Shown here: positions 47,524 to 56,521 of the stretch, piece by piece
Position numbering within the stretch: the first letter of the stretch is position 1
Layout of the letters: each line of letters begins with the position of its first letter
DNA from: Aedes albopictus
Lineage: Eukaryota > Arthropoda > Insecta > Diptera > Culicidae
Direction of reading: 5' to 3'
Assembly: GCF_035046485.1 (NCBI RefSeq)
Contig: NC_085138.1
Location: forward strand, 327,170,129 to 327,234,128
DNA length: 64,000 nucleotides
Position numbers and translations under genes: made by a program
The notes under the pieces: model-generated
Databases searched by the model: none
The model's input: the letters and a program-made list of their open reading frames with translations, nothing else
What the model was told of the DNA's origin: nothing

Positions 47524-47621
47524 TCGGCGAGCAGCGGCGCTTGAGCCAAGCTATTTAGCACTGTACTTGGAGTAAATGCCAATGCAGAACCCGTAGCTTC
47601 CGGGAATGAAAGCACACCCAT

Positions 47622-50600
47622 ATGGAGACACGAGCTAGACGAAATAGAAGAATGCGATCGCCCGAGGAGGGAGCCCCTACTGGAGCTGGTCCTGGAACGG
47701 GGGACAGAGCGAGCGGCCAGCGGCTGGAAGAGGAAGTGGTGCAAGAGCGGCCTTCCAGTCAACGGGCACAGCCCGTACCACGAACGCAGAGCAGAAACGG
47801 CAGCAATAGCAATCACCAAGGCCATGCTGCACCTGCCAATGTTGCTGTGGCTGATCGACGTCAGTCACTCACGTTAGCAGGCGGCCGACGGCAGCGGATC
47901 ATGTGGACGAGGGAGATGAATATGTACGTGATTCGCTGCTATTTTGTCTGCACGAGGATGGAGACGGACATGTCCGGCAGATCAGGGATGCTGGAAATGT
48001 TCAACGAGAGATTCCCTCGCTTTGCGAACCAGCTTGACTTGAACAAGCTGTACACACGACAGCGAGCAATTATGTCTCATAATATGCTCACAGCTGCAGA
48101 AGTGGAGTGCATCAAGCTGGAAGCGCAGAGGGAATTGGGAGAGGAGAGGACAAGATCGAGCGATACGTCGAGAAGGAGTTCTGATGGGCTGGATGCATCG
48201 AACGCGAGTGAGAGTCGTGATACGACTGCACCCACTGCTCCAGGACCAACAGCGGATATGCAACGACAGCAACTACGAGACGAACTAGCGCTCCACATGG
48301 CCACAGCAGTCACGCAGTTCCGTGGGACAGACCCCATGTCCCGGCACCGAATACCAAAGCTGCGGAATTCCTATCGGTTAACAAGTGCAGTAAGCATCCT
48401 CAACCAGGATATTTTGCCACAGTACTTGGAGGCCGTACAGCACCTTGAGGATCTGCAGTTTACGGTGTATTCAGCTGCGGTGGCTGTTGTCAAGACGCTG
48501 GGACTGCGGACGCGCCCGCAAGGCGACGGTGAAGGTCGCACACGCCCCAGCACACAGAAACCCGCGTGGATGCGACGTTTGGAGAACCGGATCGCCACAT
48601 TGCGGACCAAGATTGGTCGATTAACACAGTACAAGCAGGGGAATCGATCAACGAGGCTAGTTCGTTATGTTGCTGAAATTGTGAAGCCCGCAGAACTCCG
48701 AGATCTCACAGAAGTCCACATTACGGAGATCCTCGACACCCATGTACAGCGGTTGAGTGCTCTTGCGAAACGACTGCGGCGTTATGGAGAATGTTCGAAG
48801 CGGAAGGAACAAAACCGGATGTTCAACATTAACGAAAGAGAGTTCTACAACTGCATCCGAAACGACAAGCCTGACTATGGAGAAGGCCTTCCGGAGATTG
48901 GCGAAGTCACACAGTTCTGGGCCAATCTATGGGAGAACCCTGTCCAGCACAGCGACGATGGGATGTGGTTGGCAGAAGAAGAGCGACAGTGTAATGGAGT
49001 TGGAGACATGACCGCGGTCGTAGTAACCGCTCAGGATGTACGCGAGGCTACCCGGTATACCAGAAATTGGGCTGCACCAGGACCCGATTTCGTGCACAAT
49101 TTTTGGTATAAAAAGCTCACGACGATCCACGGGCGGATGGCGGAATGCTTCAACATGGTGCTAGAAGACCCCACGCAGCTACCAGAGTTCATTACCAGGG
49201 GTATCACTTATCTTCTGCCGAAGGACCAAAACACAGCTGACCCAGCAAAGTACAGACCAATAACGTGTCTTTCGAGTCTGTACAAAGTGCTGTCGTCGGT
49301 GATAGCGACGAGGATACAAACCCACTGCGATGCCAACAACGTGATGACCGAAGAACAAAAAGGGTGTCGCAAAAACACGCAAGGCTGCAAAGATCAGGTC
49401 ATTATAGATGCAGTCATTGTGGGTCAAGCCACCGATAAGCAGAGGAACCTGAGCATGGCGTACATCGACTACAAGAAGGCGTACGACTCAGTGCCACACT
49501 CGTACCTTCTTAAGGTGCTGCAGTTGTACAAGGTAGACGGGAACGTCATCAGGCTGATGCAACACGCGATGGGGATGTGGAGCACGTCCCTACAAATCAC
49601 CGACGGAACAGCTGTGTTGCGGTCCAGAACTCTCAGCATCAGGAGGGGTATATTTCAAGGCGATACCTTCAGTCCGCTATGGTTCTGCCTTGCCATGAAC
49701 CCCCTCAGCAGAGCACTCAACCAATGCAACTATGGCTACCAACTGAAAAGTGGGGGAAGGAGTACAAGAATAACCCACACCTTCTTTATGGACGACCTGA
49801 AGCTGTTTGCGGAATCAGTACAGAGGCTGCATCAACTGTTGCAGCTTGTGACGGTGTTCAGCAACGACATCCGGATGGAGTTTGGAATTGACAAATGTCG
49901 GTCAGTCCATCTTCGCCAACTTAGAGGTATTCGCCACACAGCGATCAAGAAGGAACTGCAGGACAAGTTCTTGCATCGTGTCAACTGTGTTCTGAGGAGC
50001 TTTCTGTCAGCCGGCAACAAGGTGAAGGCGATCAACACGTTTGCTGTACCCCTGTTGACCTACAGCTTTGGGGTGGTAAAGTGGACCAAGACTGACCTCG
50101 AGGCGTTAGAACGAGCAGTACGAGTGGCGTTCACCAAGCACCGCATGCGCCATCCAAAGTCGTCGATTGAGAGAGTCACCCTGCCACGCGCAGTAGGAGG
50201 AAGAGGCGTCACCGATATCCAGGCACTATGTGTCTCCCAGATCCAGCAGCTGCGGGCATATTTCGTAGAAAGCCAGAACCGTCACGAAATGTACCGCACT
50301 GTATGTGAAGCTGACCACGGTTACAGCGCCCTGCATCTGGCGCAGGAGGATTATCAGCTGAACTGCGACATCAAGACCGTCGACGAGATGATCGTAACGT
50401 GGAAGCAAAAGGAGTTGCATGGGACGCACCCCCATCAACTGGAACTCGAGCACATCGATAAGGCGGCGTCAAACGCGTGGCTGGTGCGGGGTGACCTGTT
50501 CTCAGAAACAGAAGGTTTCATGGTAGCCATCCAGGACCGGGTAATTGCGACGAAGAACTATCGGCGGTACATATTGCACGAGGACGTGGAGGACCGTTGC

Positions 50601-51176
50601 AGGAAGTGTAATTCAGTAGGGGAAACGATCGAGCATGTCGTTGCAGGCTGTTCAGTGTTAGCTGGATCAGCTTACCTCGATCGTCACAACGAAGTTGCCA
50701 AGATTGTGCACCAACAGCTTGCTTTAAAGCACAACTTGGTCGACAGATTTGTACCCTACTACAAGTACCAGCCGGACCCGGTTCTGGAAAATAGTTGCAT
50801 AAAGCTGTACTGGGATCGCGAGATCATTACGGACGTCCTCATTCGTGCCAACCGGCCTGACATTGTGGTTTTCGACAAAAGGATGAAGCGAGTAACTCTC
50901 ATCGACATTGCTGTACCGTTAGACCATAATGTCCAATCAACGTTCTCCGGCAAGATAACCAAGTACCACGACCTAGCGGAGGAGTTGAAGCAGATGTGGC
51001 ACCTGGAGGACGTCCGTATAGTTCCGGTTGTCCTCTCGGCAACCGGAGTTGTCCCTAAATCTCTCCTGAGGTCCCTAGACGAGCTGGAATTGAAGAAGGA
51101 CCTGAACAGCATCCTGAAAGCGGTGATTCTTGGAACCTGTAGTATAGTTAGGCGGTTCCTGAATCATCACAACTGA
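47622..51176 (+). CDS. R4/Dong-type reverse transcriptase with C-terminal restriction-like endonuclease
   Basis: A 1184-residue protein that nicks target DNA and performs target-primed reverse transcription. The N-terminal 85 residues are low-complexity and Arg/Gln-rich. A Myb-like DNA-binding segment follows at about 90-150 (RIMWTREMNMYVIRCYF, then RFPRFANQLDLNKLY). RT motifs are PKDQNTADPAKYRPITCLSS, motif A YIDYKKAYDSVPHSYL, motif B RGIFQGDTFSPLWF and motif C FFMDDLKLFAES near residue 721. A CCHC knuckle (CRKCNSVGETIEHVVAGC) sits at about 992-1010. The endonuclease core RPD-X12-D (RPDIVVFDKRMKRVTLIDIA) sits at about 1077-1097. The order RT, CCHC, RPD/D is diagnostic of the R2/R4 group. It has no APE domain and no RNase H. 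The ATG at 47622 is the first in frame. Confidence 0.92.
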   Translation: METRARRNRRMRSPEEGAPTGAGPGTGDRASGQRLEEEVVQERPSSQRAQPVPRTQSRNGSNSNHQGHAAPANVAVADRRQSLTLAGGRRQRIMWTREMNMYVIRCYFVCTRMETDMSGRSGMLEMFNERFPRFANQLDLNKLYTRQRAIMSHNMLTAAEVECIKLEAQRELGEERTRSSDTSRRSSDGLDASNASESRDTTAPTAPGPTADMQRQQLRDELALHMATAVTQFRGTDPMSRHRIPKLRNSYRLTSAVSILNQDILPQYLEAVQHLEDLQFTVYSAAVAVVKTLGLRTRPQGDGEGRTRPSTQKPAWMRRLENRIATLRTKIGRLTQYKQGNRSTRLVRYVAEIVKPAELRDLTEVHITEILDTHVQRLSALAKRLRRYGECSKRKEQNRMFNINEREFYNCIRNDKPDYGEGLPEIGEVTQFWANLWENPVQHSDDGMWLAEEERQCNGVGDMTAVVVTAQDVREATRYTRNWAAPGPDFVHNFWYKKLTTIHGRMAECFNMVLEDPTQLPEFITRGITYLLPKDQNTADPAKYRPITCLSSLYKVLSSVIATRIQTHCDANNVMTEEQKGCRKNTQGCKDQVIIDAVIVGQATDKQRNLSMAYIDYKKAYDSVPHSYLLKVLQLYKVDGNVIRLMQHAMGMWSTSLQITDGTAVLRSRTLSIRRGIFQGDTFSPLWFCLAMNPLSRALNQCNYGYQLKSGGRSTRITHTFFMDDLKLFAESVQRLHQLLQLVTVFSNDIRMEFGIDKCRSVHLRQLRGIRHTAIKKELQDKFLHRVNCVLRSFLSAGNKVKAINTFAVPLLTYSFGVVKWTKTDLEALERAVRVAFTKHRMRHPKSSIERVTLPRAVGGRGVTDIQALCVSQIQQLRAYFVESQNRHEMYRTVCEADHGYSALHLAQEDYQLNCDIKTVDEMIVTWKQKELHGTHPHQLELEHIDKAASNAWLVRGDLFSETEGFMVAIQDRVIATKNYRRYILHEDVEDRCRKCNSVGETIEHVVAGCSVLAGSAYLDRHNEVAKIVHQQLALKHNLVDRFVPYYKYQPDPVLENSCIKLYWDREIITDVLIRANRPDIVVFDKRMKRVTLIDIAVPLDHNVQSTFSGKITKYHDLAEELKQMWHLEDVRIVPVVLSATGVVPKSLLRSLDELELKKDLNSILKAVILGTCSIVRRFLNHHN

Positions 51177-51319
51177 AAGTACATCCAAAAGCAGACTCAT
51201 TAGGATAAGCTAAAAAACCGGCTAATGAGATCCACAGAGCCTAATCCCCTTTAGTATTCCGATTACCCGGGGTAGGTGAAAGTTTCCAGCAATTTTTGCT
51301 GAGAAGTGCCAAAACTCTA

Positions 51320-51341
51320 TAATAATAATAATAATAATAAT
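51320..51341 (+). repeat. (TAA)n microsatellite, 3' side of the R4-type element
   Basis: Seven TAA units follow directly on the 3' UTR. They are either target sequence or templated tail. Confidence 0.9.
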
Positions 51342-53212
51342 TTAACAGCAATTTTCACCGAGTTTGAATAAACTAGCAGTAGCTGACACAGAATATGTGT
51401 TCTATCTGTCAGAGAGGAACTATAAGAGACGATGATTTTTTGGGCGTTTTCTAAATGCGTAAGAAAAATACCGAACGTATATGCAGCGTATGTGATCGTA
51501 TAAACGGTGGAACAATGATAATGTTCACAAGTATCTAAAGAGCCAGCATTGGTATTCACACAGATTGGACAATTAATTGTTGTGTGGATGTTTATTTATA
51601 ATACGCAATATCATTGCAGAAATACACAGGGCAAAGGCATAAGTACACCTATTTGATAAGGCATAACAATGTGTAGCTTCATATGATGGATCAAATATTA
51701 TTTGAGTACAGCGAATAAAAAAAAATAACTTTGAATATTCAGATGCATTCACTTGGATGAACCTCAAGCTAATTTGAAATGCATGATGACGCGTCTGTGC
51801 ACAGTACATTGTAAAAGTTATGTCCAATGCACCATGTAGACCTCAACCCATTTTCACGACCAACCAATTGCAAAAACAGCGATTTTTCCAATTAGCCGAA
51901 AACAGACGCAAAAAATAAAGATTGAAGTTTAATACAAACACGTCATTCTCACACTACATATTCAGCACTCAGAGAGACCACACTAATGGGGATGTATTCA
52001 TATACTTCGATTTACCAAATGCACTAATATTGAATGACACATACCACAGATCAGAGTTCGCAAAGTAGTATACATATTGTATACAAATATTATGTCGATA
52101 CTTATCTGTATATAGTTGATTTCCCAATACAGCGATCACTACTCAGAGATTCACATGAAAGATTAGAAATAGAAATGTTTCACAGTAAATTAATAAAACA
52201 CACCGAAACTACTGGCTATATTCACCAAAAAAGTTATACAACTGTGTTTGGGCACTGTAAAAATTTAGGCTTGCACATATTTTTGATTATTTGCACATTT
52301 TTACATAGTTAAAGTTATTATTTTAATAGAGCACTTGCTTCACACACTTGCCAAATGGCTTCCTTTTCCTTTTAGCCAAGGGCTAAACATCTCTTTATTA
52401 CAGATAAAAAAATATCCATGAAAAAAAAATAAAAATATTTTCACAATAATCATTTTACTCACACTTTTTTCATGAACCAGTTTACTTGCATTTTTTTTTT
52501 GTAATCGAAAACAATGTAAGAAAACTGTATTGTTTTTTATCAACATTTTCTTCCAGAACTCTTAGTATTTACGATATAACAGGGTAAAAAAAAAATTTGT
52601 CATATTTCTATTGAAAACGATGACACACGCTTAGGGTGTTCACCCCCAATTCCCCTATGGTTAAACATACATACAATGCCCAGTTATTAAATTAAGATTA
52701 TTCTTCTTAGCATCACTGCACTGCTATAAATTGACAGTAGGGGGTCCACTTAACATAGAAAAGCGCTGAAGATTATTCTAATTAAACGTCGCGATCTTTG
52801 ATTATTTTATTCGCAATTTCTTGAAACATTTCGAATAACAGAAAATCATGGCTTACGCAGCCGTTTAAACTGTTTAGTAAGTCCCCTAAGTCTTTTAATG
52901 GAATTAACTGGAAATTGTTGACGGTTGAGAATCATACACTCACTGTTTTCATGTTCAATTCCATTAAGGACAGACTTGTTAGAATACCAAAATGCCCGCC
53001 GCAATAGCCGACTTCGGCACCTACTCACGATTTTGAGCGCATAAATCTCTTCGTAAACAAAACCAGCGCACCTCATCTTCTGATTTTAAGCTTATTACAA
53101 GTGAGCAAGAACAGTGGGATTTGAAGACGTTTGTCCTTAAAAAATCACATAGATTTTGCTAAGTTATGTGATTTTTCAATAGGAGCTATGTGATTTCTTA
53201 ATGATTTTCATA
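51342..53212. other. Intronic, no firm gene
   Basis: AT-rich. A 76-codon minus-strand frame at 53076-52846 (RRAFWYSNKSVLNGIEHENS) reads like real protein but matches nothing I recognise. It may be a transposase relic. Confidence 0.4.
52366..52412 (+). mobile_element. 3'-tail fragment of a SINE
   Basis: gccaagggctaaacatctct then ttattacagataaaaaa resembles the terminal part of family B (gctaaaaatctcgttaatac, agataaaaaa). Only the tail is left. Confidence 0.4.
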
Positions 53213-53744
53213 TAGGGTTAAAGCTCCCTTAGTAGAGGTAGTACCAATAGTGGTGGTAGTGGCAATTCAACACTATTCCGACCAAAAAGCTCTCAAATCA
53301 CATTTTTAATACATAGATGTATTAGTAGATAGATAGATGCATTATACTTAATCAATTACATTAATTCAGTTTTTTGTTCAGGATCTGTCAAAAAACCTTT
53401 TTTAAACAATTATTTTCTTTTATTTTTTTTATCTTTTTCACTTATAGTGGTGGTAGTGTCCCTATTGTGGTGGGTCCCATAAGAATTCAACGGGATGCGC
53501 CACTATAGGAACCAGTGTTGAATTTGACCACCAAAATAGTAATCGTTTACCTATAGTTGGTGCAAGTGATTTATTAAAAAAAAAAACTTAAATTAACGAC
53601 GGTTTCACATTTTTCCTTGCAAGTTTAAATGAAAAACTACCGATCAAAGTTTTATTTTTTTTAATTTTTTGGTTTTTACAATTTTATTCAATTATTTTAC
53701 TACAAGGAGCTACTAATAGCACCACTATTGGTAAGTTTACCCTA
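53213..53744. mobile_element. MITE with TAGGGTWAA ends
   Basis: tagggttaaagctcccttag at the left is inverted as gtaagtttacccta at the right, and ccaatagtggtgg recurs inverted. 532 bp. It ends 440 bp before exon 2 of gene 2. Confidence 0.65.
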
Positions 53745-54184
53745 TCGCATTGATTTCTTGTGTAATTTCCGAAGATATTTCAGGTAATAAAAATAAGTTT
53801 GTCTGTTTCTTACCCTGGTATTATAGGTTTGTTAATTTAAGGTAGCAAGATCCATGATTATGAATTGATGAGACACCCCATCTATTTGCTAAACTATGAT
53901 CTAATTCGATCCGCATAAAGTTCTCTATGGGTCACAAAAATCACCGATCAGTTTTGATGGGTCGTAATATCATATTCGCACCACTAACACGTTCCTGTGA
54001 TTCCCACAATGGCTTGCTAATATCGTGTAACATGCGCGCATTCGGAACACGTGCATTTACGTGCCTCTATTTTTAAATTAACCGCTTCGTCTCGCAGTAA
54101 GTGTGCCTTGCACCCCGACAGAAATTACTCATCAACCCCTACCGCACACTAAACGATGTCTTTCTTCCTCTTCCCCATCCCCAG

Positions 54185-55158
54185 GAATCGGCGTCGGACA
54201 GATGATTGCCATGTCCATCGTGATCTCATACTACGCGGCCACCATCGCGGTGGCCATCCGCTACTTTGCGGCATCCTTTTCCGGTGCCCTTCCCTGGGCC
54301 ACCTGTGACCCCTCGTGGACCGACGTGAATTGTATCAATTCGAGTGACATTATGGCCAAATCCAGCATCACCAACTCGACGCTCCCGGTGAAGACCTCGG
54401 CCGAGCTGTACTACACCCGGGCGGTGACGGGCGAGGACTATCTGGTCGGCGACGAAATTGGGCTTCCGGAGTGGAAGTTGAGCTTGTGCTTGCTCTTCAT
54501 CTGGGTCTGTATGACTTTTATGCTGATCAAGGGGATCAAGGGGTCCGGAAAGGTGTCGTATTTCTTGGCGCTATTCCCGTACGCTGTGATGCTGTTTTTC
54601 GCGATCTACGCTTTTACGCTGGAAGGGGCCCTGGATGGGCTGCTATACTTCATCAAACCGGACTGGAATCAGCTGTTGAACCCAACGGTGTGGAAGGAAG
54701 CCGTTTCGCAGTGCTTCTTCTCGCTGTCGATTTGCTTCGGCGGTGTGATAGCCTACTCGTCGTTCAACAACTTTTCCAACAATATCTACCGGGATGCGAT
54801 GATCATCTCCTGGTTGGATACTTTTACCTCGCTGCTGTCCGGTGCCATTGTGTTTGCCATCATTGGCCATTTAGGTTTTATCACCAACGAGACTGATTAT
54901 ACTAAGGTGGTTTACCCGGGCAGTGGGTTGACGTTTATCACCTACCCGGATGCGATCGCCAAGTTTGAACATGTGCCAAATTTGTTTGCGCTGCTGTTCT
55001 TCTTCATGTTGTTTGTGCTGGGAATCGGAAGCAACACCGGAATCATTACCAGCGTGGTGACGGCCATTCGGGACGAGTTCCCTCAGCTGCAAAACTGGAA
55101 GGTGGTGCTGACGATCAGTGTGTTCGGATTCTCGACTGGGTTCCTGTTCATTACGCCG
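54185..55158 (+). CDS. SLC6 nutrient amino acid transporter, gene 2, second coding exon (gene 3' partial)
   Basis: This exon continues gene 2 from IGVGQM to FLFITP, bringing the visible protein to 448 residues. The rest, by comparison with gene 1 (from [13 protein letters not shown] onward, about 150-190 residues), is not in the window. Visible parts are TM3, EL2 with the cysteine pair CDPSWTDVNC and two sequons (NSS, NST), TM4-TM5 (IKGIKGSGKVSYFLALFPY), TM6 ([17 protein letters not shown]), TM7 and TM8 (GIGSNTGIITS). The acceptor is ctcttccccatccccag and the donor is CCG|GTAAGT in phase 0. This single exon spans sites that carry three introns in gene 1. Sequence before 54185 and after 55158 stays open for a while but is intronic. 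Confidence 0.92.
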
Positions 55159-55627
55159 GTAAGTGTGACCAAGATAGTTTTTGGTTTTGCAAATCTTATT
55201 CATTTGTTCTAGATTTGAGAGTGAATGTTGTGATGGTGATGTGTTGTGCGCATAGAGTTTAAAGTTATTATTATTATTATTTATTAAAGACACTTTACCA
55301 CGTTTGGTGGTGGCATTCGTGTCTCGTTTAAAGTTATGTATTACACACATTAATACAAGAAATTTTACCTTTTCCCGTTAAAAACGTTAATATTTATTCA
55401 GAATCATACACCAGGATTCTCTAAAAGTGGCATTCGAATTGCTTTCAGATAGATAGAAGAATCCCGCTTGTTATCGAATAAAACAGAAGATTATTCCATG
55501 CATTTCGTTATGTGTCCCTCCATAAATTGTATCATAAACTTCTTTTTTGCAATTATGTGACATAAGATTCAACTTTTCAATCACCGAAATTGTGCCGAAA
55601 TTGCCTACTTTTCTTCACTAGCATAAG

Positions 55628-55691
55628 AGTGCCGAAAAGTAGTACTTTTCAGCACCTTTAAAGGTGCCGAAAAGTACTACTTTTCGGCACT
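55628..55691. repeat. 64-bp near-perfect palindrome
   Basis: agtgccgaaaagtagtactt is mirrored as aagtactacttttcggcact around a tttaaa centre, with one pair of mismatches. It is able to form a cruciform. Confidence 0.8.
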
Positions 55692-56039
55692 TTTGCAAGT
55701 GTACACTTTTCATCAGTTTTTCCGAAACACTAATGGCCTTCCGTACTTTATGTCGATTCGATGGCTGATTCTATGTCTTTTTAGCAGACCGAATCTGATT
55801 AGAAGTGATTCCAATTCTGATTTGGTCATCCAAACAGACGTAGTGTGAGAACCAGCAGCAACGCACAATGCTCGTTTTTGACGCAGCTCCGAGTACTTGT
55901 GATATTTATGAACACAGCCTACCTGATTGAAAAAAGGGTTTGTGCGCATGGATGCTTGCACGTGGTTTCTCGCTTGAGACATGTGTGGCAGTCAGTAATG
56001 ATCGTACTCAAGGGTATTTTTTATAATTGCAAAAAATGT

Positions 56040-56165
56040 TGTATGCAACTCGTTGCAAAACTCGATTTTTTCAGCACTCGTCGTATTTATCCAACTCGGC
56101 AAGCCTCGTTGGATAAATGTACGACTCGTGCTGAAAAAATCATCATTTTGCAACTTGTTGCATAA
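56040..56165. repeat. Hairpin repeat with GTTGCAAAA ends
   Basis: cgttgcaaaactcgattttt, cagcactcgtcg, atttatccaac is followed by its inverse (gttggataaat, cgactcgtgctgaaaaaatc, attttgcaac). A partial copy is at 23450-23515. Confidence 0.7.
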
Positions 56166-56521
56166 ATAACTATTAAAATGTAGCATGCTATGCCTACAGA
56201 AGTTCATTAGTTTTTTTAGGTTTCCTAAAACATGTTAAAGAATTTCTTTACAAAATTTTGACAGAATTTTTTGTACGAGCTTATACTCAATTAATTTATT
56301 CAAATGTCTGCCTGGAGACTCGCTCTGGGTATTTAATAGTGCAGCAAGTGGTGCATCCAATGTTCAACAAAAACAATCTTCTGGCCTAGCTATTAAAAAA
56401 CTTATGAGATCATCATTTACGTATCTTTATTACAAACATAGGCTATTCTTCTTAGGTATTAGGTTCAGGACTTTGATGGCGTCACAACCTAATAATGTTT
56501 ATACCAGAGATGTTTATTTTT

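Larger units (their letters stand above)
47418..51320 (+). mobile_element. R4/Dong-clade non-LTR retrotransposon inserted in a (TAA)n tract
   Basis: A single-ORF LINE with a C-terminal restriction-like endonuclease. It starts directly after a (TAA)n run (47350-47416) and ends directly before another one (51320-51341). Bombyx Dong, of the R4 clade, is known to target (TAA)n repeats, so both the location and the protein fit. It has a 5' UTR of about 200 bp with two tandem 56-bp repeats and a 3' UTR of 144 bp. The ORF is uninterrupted. Confidence 0.85.
29835..54184 (+). other. Giant intron (24,350 bp) of gene 2, filled with transposons
   Basis: It is bounded by GTAGGT and a polypyrimidine-CAG acceptor, and the flanking codons join in frame. 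It contains at least two coding-complete non-LTR retrotransposons in sense orientation, a minus-strand spliced DUF4780 gene, several SINEs, GGAATTCC arrays and long inverted repeats. Removal of this intron is required to make the transporter. Confidence 0.85.
55159..56521 (+). other. Start of the next gene 2 intron
   Basis: Begins GTAAGT after CCG. Contains a (TTA)n run at 55259-55288, a 64-bp palindrome at 55628-55691 and a hairpin repeat at 56040-56165. None of the expected downstream SLC6 exons (DYYG..., PEWGP...) was found up to 64000. Confidence 0.6.

Noticed and set aside
54103..54184. ATG at 54103 as a start for gene 2's second exon
   Set aside because: The residues before IGVGQM are intron with a polypyrimidine tract, and the acceptor at 54183-54184 joins perfectly to exon 1.
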